The notes: generated from the sequence alone by a model not told the origin. 64,000 bases of DNA from Neptunitalea lumnitzerae (GCF_027924185.1 NZ_BRVO01000001.1:186001-250000); one strand, 5' to 3'; shown: positions 17,783 to 27,726, numbered from the stretch's first letter. A program made the numbers and translations.

Positions 17783-19951
17783 ATGAAATTAAAACATTTA
17801 CTAGTACTGGCATGGCTTATGCCCTGTGTACTAATGGCTCAGAAAACACCTGAAAAAGTGAAGCAAGAAGCTAAAGACTACTTTTGGGGAGCAAATGATG
17901 CTTATAAAGATGTGGTAGATATTCCTGAAAAATGGAACAATGAATCTGCCGTTATTCTTTATAAGAATCAGAATTACGACTACCACAAATATGCTAAGAA
18001 TGTAACATTTACTACCTCTATAAGAAAGCGTATTAAACTATTAGATGCAGCAGCAGTAGAAAATTATTCAGAGTTTTCATATAACAAATTCTTTAGATCT
18101 TCTAAAGGTAAACGTTCTAAAAAGAGCTACCGTGTAGTGGCCGTTAAAATAATTAAACCAGACGGAACTGTAGAATTTATTGATGTAGATGAAGAAGCAA
18201 TTAAACAAGACGACAAATACAAAGTAGCTATACGTAACTTAGAAATAGGGGATGTTTTAGATTTTTATGTATACGTAGTAGAATCATTTGTTTCTAAAGA
18301 GGCTGTGAAATTTACCCCAGAAGAAGAAACCTTAGCCGATGACTACCCTGTTGTAGATTATAAACTAACACTAAAAACAGAGAACGACTTCTTTATTACA
18401 TTCAAGAACTTTAATGGCGCACCAGAACTAAAACAAATACCTAACAACGAACGTAACTTACGTGAGTACGAGCTAGTGGCGCACGATATTCCTAAGTTTG
18501 AATCTGAACGCTATATTTTTCCGTTAGTACAAATGCCAACCTATAAATTTCAGGCTGTTTTTGCTCGTAGCGGTAAATTTGAAGACCGAACCTATGCTTT
18601 TTTACCAGAAGACGAAAAAGTTATTAAAAGCACTGTTAGCAAGCAAGAAGTAATTAACCTTTATGATGACTGGTTAGATGTTGGCAAATGGAAATATGAC
18701 AGGTATAAGAATCTATTTTTTGAAAACAAAGCAGATCAAGTAGTAGACTTATATTACTTCATGAGACATCACTACCTTACCAATAATATAATGGCATTTT
18801 ATGCCTACGATAAACAATTGGTAGAAGTAGAAAAACTAATGAGTAAGTGGACTCCAACAATGATTAATAACGACCGCCATTTTATTAATATGTTCGCCTC
18901 TAACTTAGAGAAAATGGATATTGGTTATGATATTATTGTAGCTAAAAAGCGTTATGATGGAGATATAAAAGAGCTATTGTTTACAGAAAATGTAAACTTA
19001 ATTATTAAAACACATACAACACCAACTTTATACTTCACCAATCCTGAACTAAATTCTGATGCCGGACAAATTTCTCCGCTTTTAGAGGGTACAGAGGTAT
19101 ACTTTTTAAAATTTGACAACAAGCGTTTAAAAGATATTGAATTACAAACCCTACCAGTATCTACTGCAGAAGATAATGTAACAGATTATACTATTGAAGC
19201 TTCTTTAACTGACGATTTTAAAGGACTTCAACTTAAAACAAAACGTAGTGCAATTGGACATAGAAAATCTAGTTGGCAATCATATTACTTTATTTACCCA
19301 GATTATGTTTATGAGGATTATGAGTATTTTAAATCTACTCCGTTTATTGAATTCTTTAGTTCTAAAAAAAGACAACAGCGTTTAAGAGATGCGTTTGATG
19401 CTATTGAAGCCGACCATAAAGACAAACAGAAAAAATGGTTTGAAGCGGGTGCTAAAGAATTTTATGAACTAGAAGATGAACTTACTAATTATGAGTATAA
19501 AATAGATAGTACCGGACGCTACGGATTAAAAGACCCTATGGTGTATTCCGAAAGTTTTGACATCAATAACAAGTTTGTTAAAAAAGCAGGACCAAACCTA
19601 ATTGTTGAAATTGGAAAATTAATGGGTAACCAAATACTTATTAAAGAAGAAGATCAAGAGCGTACCTTAGATGTATATCAACAATATGCTAAAAAATTAA
19701 TTACTGAAGTTCGCTTTACAGTTCCAGAAGGTTATGTAGCCAAACCAGTTGACAACTTAAATAAATCTTTTGAAAACGAAGCTGGTTCTTTTACATGCGA
19801 AGCTAAAATAGAAGGCAACCAAGTAATAATGACAGTAACCGAGATACACGCTCATAATTTTGAAAAAGCAGAAGACTGGCCAAAATTAGTAGCAATCTTA
19901 AATGCTGCTAATGAAGCGTCTAACAACAAAGTATTACTATCTAAAAAGTAA
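17783..19951 (+). CDS. Secreted DUF3857-family protein with degenerate transglutaminase core
   Basis: This 722-residue protein has a signal peptide (MKLKHLLVLAWLMPCVLMAQ). The N-terminal DUF3857-like domain is recognisable (FTTSIRKRIKLLD, then IKPDGTVEFIDVDEEA). The core region aligned by eye to the upstream gene reads NNDRHFINMFASNLEKMDIGYDIIVA, where YGDCKGMANL would be, so the catalytic Cys is absent. The His/Asp strand region is also altered. It is probably a non-catalytic partner or binding protein. It is 12 bases from the upstream gene and ends before a strong terminator. Confidence 0.88.
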   Translation: MKLKHLLVLAWLMPCVLMAQKTPEKVKQEAKDYFWGANDAYKDVVDIPEKWNNESAVILYKNQNYDYHKYAKNVTFTTSIRKRIKLLDAAAVENYSEFSYNKFFRSSKGKRSKKSYRVVAVKIIKPDGTVEFIDVDEEAIKQDDKYKVAIRNLEIGDVLDFYVYVVESFVSKEAVKFTPEEETLADDYPVVDYKLTLKTENDFFITFKNFNGAPELKQIPNNERNLREYELVAHDIPKFESERYIFPLVQMPTYKFQAVFARSGKFEDRTYAFLPEDEKVIKSTVSKQEVINLYDDWLDVGKWKYDRYKNLFFENKADQVVDLYYFMRHHYLTNNIMAFYAYDKQLVEVEKLMSKWTPTMINNDRHFINMFASNLEKMDIGYDIIVAKKRYDGDIKELLFTENVNLIIKTHTTPTLYFTNPELNSDAGQISPLLEGTEVYFLKFDNKRLKDIELQTLPVSTAEDNVTDYTIEASLTDDFKGLQLKTKRSAIGHRKSSWQSYYFIYPDYVYEDYEYFKSTPFIEFFSSKKRQQRLRDAFDAIEADHKDKQKKWFEAGAKEFYELEDELTNYEYKIDSTGRYGLKDPMVYSESFDINNKFVKKAGPNLIVEIGKLMGNQILIKEEDQERTLDVYQQYAKKLITEVRFTVPEGYVAKPVDNLNKSFENEAGSFTCEAKIEGNQVIMTVTEIHAHNFEKAEDWPKLVAILNAANEASNNKVLLSKK

Positions 19952-20003
19952 TTTATACGTTGGCACACCTATAGAATATGATATTTAAATCAATATTATC
20001 AAA

Positions 20004-20035
20004 TAATAGCCGCTTAGTAGCGGCTATTATTTTTA
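20004..20035 (+). terminator. Rho-independent terminator
   Basis: TAATAGCCGCT pairs with AGCGGCTATTA around a 4-nt loop, followed by a T-rich tail. It ends the DUF3857 operon. Confidence 0.9.
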
Positions 20036-20101
20036 CCAGCTATTTCGGTAGCAACTCTAAAAATACTTACTTATATTGCCGCAAATTACGAAAGGATTAT
20101 T

Positions 20102-20599
20102 ATGGTAGCTTTTACCTCTAAAATTGAATTTAAAGATTACATAAAACTAATTTTTAAGATTTTGTATCGTAAAACTTCTATGCGACTTATAACCTTAGGA
20201 GGTATTGGTACTTTTATCTATGCTCTTATTAATTATTTAGGACTAGTACAACCAGAAGACCCTGCAGCAACGCGGTTTTTATTTATTGGTATAGCCATAG
20301 TAGTGGTAATGCCCGCTTTTTTATATTACAACCATCGTAAAGGGTTTTACAAACGCAATGGACTGCACCAAACAATTTCCTTTGAGTTTGACGAGGTTAG
20401 TGTTAAATCGGCTTCTGAAGTAAGTAGTTTCGAAGAAAATTACGATCCATCCTATATTGTAGAAGAATTTGATAATTGGTTTGTAATTTTTAGAGAAAAA
20501 ACTGCTTTATACATCATACCTAAAGAGGCTCTAGGCAATCAATTACCAGCTTTTAGAACCCTTATGGAAGATAGTGGTATGTACCTAAAATTACAGTAA
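20102..20599 (+). CDS. Membrane protein with YcxB-like C-terminal domain
   Basis: This 165-residue protein has two transmembrane helices (about 36-52 and 64-80) and a soluble C-terminal beta domain ending in WFVIFREKTALYIIPKEALG, the pattern of YcxB-like C-terminal domains. A protein of the same architecture is encoded at 61224-61769. Function is unknown in the family. It lies alone between a terminator and a convergent gene. Confidence 0.82.
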   Translation: MVAFTSKIEFKDYIKLIFKILYRKTSMRLITLGGIGTFIYALINYLGLVQPEDPAATRFLFIGIAIVVVMPAFLYYNHRKGFYKRNGLHQTISFEFDEVSVKSASEVSSFEENYDPSYIVEEFDNWFVIFREKTALYIIPKEALGNQLPAFRTLMEDSGMYLKLQ

Positions 20600-20649
20600 C
20601 CAACTTCAAGAAAAGTACACCAAACAGGTAATCTCATAATCAAAGATTA

Positions 20650-21711
20650 TTATTTAGTATAAGTAGTCTCAAATACATATAAGGCATCTCCTGTACCCGG
20701 TTGCATATCTTCCTCTTGTAAGCTTTTTACAATTGTTTTTATGTTTACTATATCCTTTGCTGTGTTTAAGGGCTCATCATATTTGTTTACAACAAAACCA
20801 CCTAATTCTTGTTGCGTATACAAGACAATATTGTGCATGGCATTATATATTTCTAAAGGCGCCATAGAGCGAGGAATACTAAAACCAAAAACAAGTTCTG
20901 TTACTGCCCCCTTATTATCTATAGATTGTTCCGGTGTCCAAACCGTCATATAATTAGTATCTGCATTTTCAAAATCAGTATTCCTCCAAAAAAACTGATG
21001 AGCATTAAAACCCTTAACCAATCCTAAAGATTCCATTGTACGCCTTACATCGGTGTCACTAAAACCACCATCCGCTTTTAATTTTATAACAGCCCACTGC
21101 TGATTTTTAGCTACAAACCAAGCTATCTTATGCGATACATCTACGGCTTGAGTTACTGTATAATTATACTTTTTGTGCTTAAAACTTAGCTTACTCAAAT
21201 TTGCCTCTATAAACAATTTATAAGCTTCTAAAATGGCTTGCGTATACCCTTCAGGCTGCAACGGTGAATACAACTTATGCGCTATAGCCACTTTACCATA
21301 TAACTCATCTGTTTTCTTAACCTGGTATGTCTTCCAACGTGTATCCCCAATGTAAGTTATGTATACGTTAGAATCATTCGCTAACAATCGCGTCATAGCA
21401 TTAACCTGAGCCACTGTAAAAGGTTTATCTTCCAAAGCTTCAATAGTTACAATCCAATCATACTTAGAATTAGGTAACTCTAAAGGCATCTGTAAACCTA
21501 TGCTCGAGGCAATACCAGTGAAATTCAAAAAACTATCTGCTGTAACCATGGAAGTATAAGAGAGGGAATTTCCCTTATTAAGTTCACTGCTAAATTGTTG
21601 TTTTTGATTGTTTGATGTAGAAGGAGCTGGTAATTGAATACTACCACAACCACTTAATAAACTAAGTATACCAACCAACACAAAAAAACTTAAAAACTTT
21701 GTAACCTTCAT
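20650..21711 (-). CDS. Lipoprotein with a C-terminal region reminiscent of the ZipA FtsZ-binding domain
   Basis: I start at ATG 21711 (MKVTKFLSFFV); the GTG four codons upstream is less likely. The lipobox is LLSGC (Cys22). The N-terminal half is unassigned. The C-terminal ~140 residues read RRTMESLGLVKGF, then LVFGFSIPR-SMAPLEIYNAMHNIVLYTQQELGG, then DEPLN and MQPGTGDAL. This order of elements resembles the ZipA C-terminal FtsZ-binding fold by eye. Bacteroidota are not known to have classical ZipA, and a lipid anchor on the periplasmic side would place this domain away from FtsZ. The resemblance may therefore be structural or accidental. Confidence 0.8.
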   Translation of the reverse strand: MKVTKFLSFFVLVGILSLLSGCGSIQLPAPSTSNNQKQQFSSELNKGNSLSYTSMVTADSFLNFTGIASSIGLQMPLELPNSKYDWIVTIEALEDKPFTVAQVNAMTRLLANDSNVYITYIGDTRWKTYQVKKTDELYGKVAIAHKLYSPLQPEGYTQAILEAYKLFIEANLSKLSFKHKKYNYTVTQAVDVSHKIAWFVAKNQQWAVIKLKADGGFSDTDVRRTMESLGLVKGFNAHQFFWRNTDFENADTNYMTVWTPEQSIDNKGAVTELVFGFSIPRSMAPLEIYNAMHNIVLYTQQELGGFVVNKYDEPLNTAKDIVNIKTIVKSLQEEDMQPGTGDALYVFETTYTK

Positions 21712-21767
21712 TTCTTTAATCACTATGGTACCCTAACCCTATTTATTAATCGCTGTTTGCCTTTTGT

Positions 21768-22343
21768 TCAAAGTGGCATCAACCGTTTCATCCAGTTTTT
21801 CTTCACCATTTTTTGACCGGGATGAGTAACCTCATTTTCATGCATTTCTAACAACTCTTGATCATGCATACATAACGGCGTTACCACCACATCCCGTTTC
21901 TGAGCACGTAAACACAAAGCTAACATATTCCGCTCATTATTTTCTTCTCCCCAAATACCGTTCCAGACTATTTCAAAAATATCTTTCTCAACCTTTTTAA
22001 AGCTAATGGTACTATGCCCTATTGGTTCACCATCTAAAATACTAAGCATGGTAAAAGTTTCATGGTTTGTCCATCCATGTTTAATTGTAACAACTTGCCC
22101 ATCTAACTCCTTCAAAGTTGCATAATTAACTGGGTAATTAGTTAACATCACTTCTACTAATTGCTCCACACTACTGTTTATATCATTACCTGTATCTTGT
22201 AGTTGTAAGCCAGTGAAATAAATTTTTAAAACCGTAAGGTCTTCAGAAATTTTATGCAAGGCTATTTGCCCAAGCTCCTTAAAAGAATACTGAATTTCAG
22301 GATACTTCTCTGAAAAAAAAATGGTTAGTTGTTGCGCTGCCAT
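21768..22343 (-). CDS. Hypothetical cytoplasmic protein
   Basis: This 191-residue protein has no signal peptide and no membrane segment. It contains a charged His/Glu-containing tail (CMHDQELLEMHENEVTHPGQKMVKKNWMKR). I do not recognise any domain. It lies 56 bases upstream of the lipoprotein gene on the same strand and may be co-transcribed with it. Confidence 0.75.
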   Translation of the reverse strand: MAAQQLTIFFSEKYPEIQYSFKELGQIALHKISEDLTVLKIYFTGLQLQDTGNDINSSVEQLVEVMLTNYPVNYATLKELDGQVVTIKHGWTNHETFTMLSILDGEPIGHSTISFKKVEKDIFEIVWNGIWGEENNERNMLALCLRAQKRDVVVTPLCMHDQELLEMHENEVTHPGQKMVKKNWMKRLMPL

Positions 22344-22672
22344 TATAGAAGATTTAAAGGTTTAAGTATTCCTCTAAAATACTTAAATCAGAACTCTATA
22401 CATACGTTTTAACCATTATATTATTAACAGTACTACACTATAAATCAACAAATAACAGCCTTCATTTCTCAATTAAAACTTACTGTAAGTATTACTTTAA
22501 ATAATAGTTATAATTAAGAATACCCCTAGAAAGCATCGTCAAAAATGCAAAAATGTTAATTCTTCCGTATTGATAATCAGTAAATTTTGACAATCAACTT
22601 TTATTTGTATTTTTCAGGGCCCAAATGAATACACTATTATTACAAAATTACAGTTGTTAACTGATTCATATT
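22344..22672. other. Divergent intergenic region, promoters only
   Basis: These 329 AT-rich bases separate two divergent genes. A stretch reading TTTTGACAATC followed by TTTATTTG (about 22585-22607) resembles a Bacteroidota promoter with one mismatch in the -7 box. I see no other structure. Confidence 0.4.
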
Positions 22673-24424
22673 ATGAAGAATAACTTGCTATTTTCCCTAC
22701 TATGTTGTTTACTTACATTTTATCTACAAGCCCAAAAAGGCTTTCTAACTTCTACAGAATTAGAGAGTTGGCCTCCAAAAGAACATAGAATAGAAGTTCC
22801 GGAAAATCATAACAGAGTTTCTTCATACCTATTCCTACTTAACAAGAACAAGTACTTAGAGCTTTTTAATATGGTTAACTTTAACCGTAAGTTGGCTAAA
22901 AAGGCAGGATTAAGTAAAGACGACCAATTACAATACTTATACATGGAAGTAGATTTTGCACTACCAGAAAGTGATAGTATTAGTGTACCTCTATTTTTAT
23001 TTGACGTTAAAAACCCAGCAAGTGTAAAGAAATTTGAAAACTACGATGGGAAGTTATTAGACAATATAAACACCAATAATATGCGTGCCAACCTAAACGG
23101 TAAGTTTAAGGTTAAAGCCATGCTTAGCAGAGAGTCTAGCGGATTTTGGAAAGAGTTAGTTACCATTACCACAGATATAGCAAAATCGGCATCGCAATTA
23201 ATGTTAGGGAATCCTTTTGGTGCTTCTGAATTGCTAACCTGTTTCCAAGGCCGAGTAAGCAGCGGTTTAGATGAATTAGGAACACTTTCTGATGCTGACA
23301 AAAATAAGGGCACCAATGGCAATACCATTACCCAAGAGCATAGTTTTTTAATAAACCTGATAGAATATAACAAAGACCCTGACTATAGAGAGGTAGTAAC
23401 TGGGGTACGCTTATACCGCGTACATTGGTCTTTTGACCATAACCGAGGTAAGTCTAAATTTTTTAAAGGAATTGACAATAAAGATTTCCCTGGTCCGGAG
23501 AGTTTTCAAAATGCTGTTAAAAACCATACTTATCCTATGATTTTGGTTGTGGAAACTCGTTTTATGCCTAAAATTAATTCTGAAGAACCTGCGTTTACCG
23601 ATGCTTATCAAACTAAAATTGCGGAGGAATATTTGACCTTTTCTGAAGGAGAACAACCAATGTTTAAGCATTATGTAAGAAATTTTGCAAACGCTTATAA
23701 CATTCAAAAAAACTTAGATAATTACCTTAAAAATATACACTCTACTAATGAAAGCTTAAAAGCTTCTTTATTAATAGAAACTATCGAAGAAAGCTATTTA
23801 TACAAGCAAAATGTAGCGGAAGAGCATAAGCGTTACAATTATATTTCTGAAGAAGAAAATAAAGATGATCGATACGCACTTGTAGCCAACCGATACAATG
23901 AAATAGATAGACAACTGAACAATTTCTATGAAGAAAACAAGTACATTGACAACCTTGCTAAAAGCCATCAACTACTAACTGCCTTATTAAACCCTTTAGA
24001 AGGTAAAGAAACTAGTAGCGAAGCCCTATACAACCAAATAAGCACCCTAAAATATTTTGATGAAATATTAGCTAGCGTAACCCAAGAAAGCTACGAAAAC
24101 AAAAAGAGTTATATACGCTACAGGGCACTTCTAAAAACCTATGAGGCTGCTTTATTTGAAAAACTTACAGGAGCTCCGGAAGCTGAAAAAGAATTGGCTT
24201 TTTACCAAGAAGTTATGGAAAACTATGCACAATGTGATTTATGCGTAGCAGAATGCCAAAAACAAATAACAGCTATGGAAGAGGCAGCGGCAGCTAAAGC
24301 CGAAGCTGAAAAAATTGCAGCTGAAAAAGCAGCACAAGAAGAGGCTATTAAAAAAGAGGAAACACCTGAAACTATAGAAGTTTCTGCAGAACCAGAAGTT
24401 ATAGAAACTACAGAAAAGCCTTAA
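22673..24424 (+). CDS. Secreted hypothetical protein with Ala/Glu coiled-coil tail
   Basis: This 583-residue protein has a Sec signal (residues 1-20, LQAQ). The first ~330 residues are mixed alpha/beta and unassigned. From ~340 to 540 it is helical. The last ~50 residues are an Ala/Glu/Lys-rich tract (AAAAKAEAEKIAAEKAAQEE, then PETIEVSAEPEVIETTE), a likely coiled coil and flexible tail. Four Cys residues cluster just before it (CDLCVAEC). It is probably a periplasmic structural or scaffold protein, but nothing identifies its role. The following TPR-like gene is 106 bases away. Confidence 0.85.
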   Translation: MKNNLLFSLLCCLLTFYLQAQKGFLTSTELESWPPKEHRIEVPENHNRVSSYLFLLNKNKYLELFNMVNFNRKLAKKAGLSKDDQLQYLYMEVDFALPESDSISVPLFLFDVKNPASVKKFENYDGKLLDNINTNNMRANLNGKFKVKAMLSRESSGFWKELVTITTDIAKSASQLMLGNPFGASELLTCFQGRVSSGLDELGTLSDADKNKGTNGNTITQEHSFLINLIEYNKDPDYREVVTGVRLYRVHWSFDHNRGKSKFFKGIDNKDFPGPESFQNAVKNHTYPMILVVETRFMPKINSEEPAFTDAYQTKIAEEYLTFSEGEQPMFKHYVRNFANAYNIQKNLDNYLKNIHSTNESLKASLLIETIEESYLYKQNVAEEHKRYNYISEEENKDDRYALVANRYNEIDRQLNNFYEENKYIDNLAKSHQLLTALLNPLEGKETSSEALYNQISTLKYFDEILASVTQESYENKKSYIRYRALLKTYEAALFEKLTGAPEAEKELAFYQEVMENYAQCDLCVAECQKQITAMEEAAAAKAEAEKIAAEKAAQEEAIKKEETPETIEVSAEPEVIETTEKP

Positions 24425-24530
24425 AACATATCACAAATTGGTTTAGAATTGTAGGAGTTTTTTTTATAACTTTAACGGAGTTTGAAAATTTCAATTGAAA
24501 AAAACTGAATTTTAGCCCTTTAAAACTGTC

Positions 24531-25148
24531 ATGAAAAACAGTAAATTTAATATCACCCAACACATTAAATCGCTATATAGTAGTAAGTACACAACTACGC
24601 CTATACCTGCTCCTTTAGCATTACATGGTGATATTAAAAAACTATCTCCGCAAGAGCTAAAAGAACTATTAGAGTTTGCCAAATTAGAAGAGACTAATTT
24701 AAAACCTAAAGTAACCATGCTCTTGGCAATGATGTTTATGGTTGGGGTTATTATTTTTGTTTCGCAGATTACAGGCATTGATGAGATGCACCAAAAAAAC
24801 ACCACCCGAAATACTTATAAACAACATATTACACATAAAGAGAATGAACTGATTGCCCTTTACCGCAAAAAGAAGATATTCAATCAGCATTTAGAAAAGG
24901 GAGATAAAATGGCCAATAAAAAACAGCTACACAACGCCTTGGTAGAATACACATTGGCTAAAGTTATTTTTCCGAACGCATACAAGGTTAACTACCGTAT
25001 TGCTAGAACTTATGTGAAAATGTGTAAAAATAATAAAAGAAACTGCGAAGAAGCCACCAACCAAGTTAACCAACTTTTAAAAAACTATGCTAATAAGGCA
25101 GAAGTAGTTGCGCTAAAAACAACTTTAGAAACTTACACTAATAAATAA
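24531..25148 (+). CDS. Membrane-anchored TPR-like protein
   Basis: This 205-residue protein has a soluble N-terminus of ~60 residues, one transmembrane helix (about 63-82) and a C-terminal TPR-like helical segment (KQLHNALVEYTLAKVIFPNAYKVNYRIARTY). A C-x6-C-x2-A motif (MCKNNKRNCEEA) sits in the last repeat. The same topology and Cys motif occur in the protein at 44807-45490. The start ATG follows a gap without a clear RBS. It is probably an inner-membrane protein with the TPR outside. Confidence 0.82.
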   Translation: MKNSKFNITQHIKSLYSSKYTTTPIPAPLALHGDIKKLSPQELKELLEFAKLEETNLKPKVTMLLAMMFMVGVIIFVSQITGIDEMHQKNTTRNTYKQHITHKENELIALYRKKKIFNQHLEKGDKMANKKQLHNALVEYTLAKVIFPNAYKVNYRIARTYVKMCKNNKRNCEEATNQVNQLLKNYANKAEVVALKTTLETYTNK

Positions 25149-25678
25149 TATTAGAATTTTTAAGCGTTTATAGAATACGCTATTCCCTAAAGAATAACAA
25201 AAACTTTTACAATTTAGAAAAGGCTCTCTTAACAAGTAATCAGATTCATTATACCGTAAAAATGTAAACTACAGTACCCACAAATTAAAATTTAAAAATC
25301 CGCCGTGGGGCAATGCCGGCGGATTTAAGAAAAACAAAGTTCAAAAACTAATTCATGTAAATTAAGTAATCTACTTAAAACAAGCCCTATAAGCCTTGTA
25401 AATGAATTATTTTTAAATTAAAAAACAAGGAAAAAACCTTCTAAGAGCTTATTCAAAAATTACTCTTTTTATGCATTTTGATAAATTCATAAAAATCACC
25501 CAAATACTTACAAGCAATTTAAATAAAACACATAATTTTAACAGTAATTTTTTTATAAAAAAATAGCTTTTTTATTTAAACATTCTTATTTTCATCTATA
25601 GAAAAATCTTAATGTACCAAGTCGGGAACATTTTTATACGAAATATAAAATTTAGCAAATACCAATAAATACACGTCT
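25149..25678. other. Gene-free region with one GC-rich inverted repeat
   Basis: These 530 AT-rich bases hold no credible reading frame. The only notable structure is the inverted repeat at 25296-25326. The right end presumably contains the promoter of the lipoprotein gene at 25679. Confidence 0.5.
25296..25326 (-). terminator. GC-rich hairpin; orphan terminator on the minus strand
   Basis: AAATCCGCCG and CGGCGGATTT form a perfect 10-bp stem with an 11-nt loop. On the plus strand it is followed by A-rich DNA. On the minus strand it is followed by a T-rich stretch, as in a Rho-independent terminator. No minus-strand gene lies nearby to the right, so it may end an unannotated leftward RNA. Confidence 0.5.
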
Positions 25679-26098
25679 ATGAAATCTTTATCACTACTTT
25701 TAATCGCATTTGTTATTTCTTTAACCACTTTATCATGTAATACGGAGACAGATGATGATGGACAGCCTATTTCTATGCAACCAGAAATTGTTTATGATAC
25801 CATTTCATACGAAGCCAATAGTTTAGATTACACCAATGAAAATAACTTAACAATTAATAGTATTTGGTATAACAATGATTTAGTGATGCCTTGGAGTGAT
25901 ACTGAGTCTACCACCCTTACAAATAAAGATCCATTCATTTTAAACCAACCTGAGTTTAATTTTGAATATACGCAAGATCAAAAAATTCACGTTGAAATGA
26001 TGGAAAACACAAACTCAGTTGGCCGATCATTCACTATTACCTTTTTGTCACCATCATCTTACGAAATTCAAATCTATCAGAAAGGAATAGGTGAATAA
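25679..26098 (+). CDS. Small lipoprotein, hypothetical
   Basis: This 139-residue protein has a lipobox leader (TTLSC, Cys20) followed by an acidic linker (NTETDDDGQ), typical of Bacteroidota surface-exposed lipoproteins. The mature domain is beta-rich and of unknown family. It appears monocistronic, with a hairpin terminator directly after it. Confidence 0.82.
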   Translation: MKSLSLLLIAFVISLTTLSCNTETDDDGQPISMQPEIVYDTISYEANSLDYTNENNLTINSIWYNNDLVMPWSDTESTTLTNKDPFILNQPEFNFEYTQDQKIHVEMMENTNSVGRSFTITFLSPSSYEIQIYQKGIGE

Positions 26099-26126
26099 TC
26101 TAGTCACCTATCTCTTTTTATACTCT

Positions 26127-26154
26127 GAGCCTTTAATTACCGAAAGGCTCTTTT
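26127..26154 (+). terminator. Rho-independent terminator
   Basis: GAGCCTTT and AAAGGCTC form a perfect 8-bp stem with an 8-nt loop, followed by TTTT. It ends the lipoprotein gene. Confidence 0.8.
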
Positions 26155-26262
26155 CGCTTTATCTTTAAATATCTTCCATTCATCTACGGATTCATCCTCA
26201 TCGTATGAAATCACGATAAAAGAGTCAATTTTATCGTTCATTTGTATGAAAAGAGGAGGATT

Positions 26263-27726
26263 ATGGAAGCGATTCAGAATTGTACAAAATTACAACACAC
26301 CTTAGAAATAGCAGAAATAGGTCAGGCCTATTTTAATAACGAAACCAAAGTAATGTACTTTGATACTGTTTCATGTAAAATACATGAAACACTAAAAAAC
26401 AGATTCTCATTTATTGATTTAATGAGAATGTACAGTACTAGTTCTGCTAAAAAATATATAGAAACAGTTAGACAAGGAGCACTCACAAAACAAAGCAGAT
26501 TTGATAGTATTCTAGAAATTGTTACAGATAGTGGAGCTAAAAAATGGATTCATTTAGTAGGCGTACCTGAATATACTAAGGATATTTGTCTTGGAATTCA
26601 ATTTCTTTATAAAGACGTTGACCAAGAGACCCGCGAAAAAATGAATTTAAACCTGCAGTCATACACCCTAGACAGCAGTTTTAAAAATGCTACAGAAGGT
26701 ATTGCTATGGTTACCATTGGAGGAAGGTTTATAAAAGCCAACCCTGTTCTAAGTGCAATGCTAGGATATACTGAAGAAGAATTAGTAAACAAGCCTTTAA
26801 TAGATTTTGTACCCACCGAAGATTTAGAAGAACTTGAAACGGTATTAGCTAAATTTTTAATGGGAACTATTTCTCAATATCAAGGAGAAAAGCAATACAT
26901 TAATAGATTAGGACAAAGAATAAGAGTCAAATTAACCATTTCTATCATAAGAGATGAAGATATGATTCCGTTAATGTTTGTAATTCAATTAACCGATTTA
27001 ACAGACATCTATCAAACAGAAGATAAAATAAAGAATCTTTTATACTTGGTAACAGATCAAAATCAACGACTGCTAGATTTTGCTTATATCATATCTCACA
27101 ACCTGAGATCACATTCTAGCAATTTATCCATGATAATAGATTTGGTAAAGAGAGAATTTCCAAAAGATGTTAGTAACTATTATTTTCCAATGCTGAATGC
27201 CACCTCAAAGGGGTTATCGCAAACCATGGATGATTTAAACAAGGCTATTAACAGTTATTCTCATAACCAAGAAGATGTAACCGAAGTAAATATTCTTGAA
27301 CATTTTAATATTGCTTTAAACAATAAATCTGAAGAAATAGCAACTATTAAAGCACAGATAGTAAACACCATACCAGATCAAGTGTCTATTATCCATATTC
27401 CTGAATATGTAATAAACATATTTGGTAATATCATAGATAATGCAATTAAGTTTAGAAACCCTGATTGTAGCTTAAAACTAGAAATTTCACATACCGAATT
27501 AGATGATTATGAAGTAATAGCTATTAAAGACAACGGTTTAGGCATGAAACAACAGGCACCTTCCAATAAACTATTTGGTATGTACAAAACGTTTCACAAA
27601 AATCTATCTGATAGAGGTATTGGCTTGTTTATTGTTAAAAATCAGCTTGAAGCTTTAAAAGGTAAATGTGTATTTGAAAGTGAAGAAGGCGTAGGTTCAA
27701 CATTTAAAATATATTTCAAAAAATGA
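26263..27726 (+). CDS. PAS-domain sensor histidine kinase
   Basis: I start at ATG 26263 because a strong Shine-Dalgarno-like AGAGGAGG lies 3-10 bases upstream, which is unusual for this window. The 487-residue protein lacks membrane segments, so it is a soluble sensor. A PAS-like region is at ~10-125 and a clearer PAS domain at ~130-255 (NATEGIAMVTIGGRFIKANPVLSAMLGY). The dimerisation/phosphoacceptor motif IISHNLRSH puts the phosphorylated His at 279. The ATPase has an N box (NIIDNAIKFRNPD), a G1 box (IKDNGLGM) and DRGIGLFIVK. Its stop overlaps the response regulator start (ATGA), so the two form a coupled two-component pair. The signal is unknown. Confidence 0.93.
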   Translation: MEAIQNCTKLQHTLEIAEIGQAYFNNETKVMYFDTVSCKIHETLKNRFSFIDLMRMYSTSSAKKYIETVRQGALTKQSRFDSILEIVTDSGAKKWIHLVGVPEYTKDICLGIQFLYKDVDQETREKMNLNLQSYTLDSSFKNATEGIAMVTIGGRFIKANPVLSAMLGYTEEELVNKPLIDFVPTEDLEELETVLAKFLMGTISQYQGEKQYINRLGQRIRVKLTISIIRDEDMIPLMFVIQLTDLTDIYQTEDKIKNLLYLVTDQNQRLLDFAYIISHNLRSHSSNLSMIIDLVKREFPKDVSNYYFPMLNATSKGLSQTMDDLNKAINSYSHNQEDVTEVNILEHFNIALNNKSEEIATIKAQIVNTIPDQVSIIHIPEYVINIFGNIIDNAIKFRNPDCSLKLEISHTELDDYEVIAIKDNGLGMKQQAPSNKLFGMYKTFHKNLSDRGIGLFIVKNQLEALKGKCVFESEEGVGSTFKIYFKK

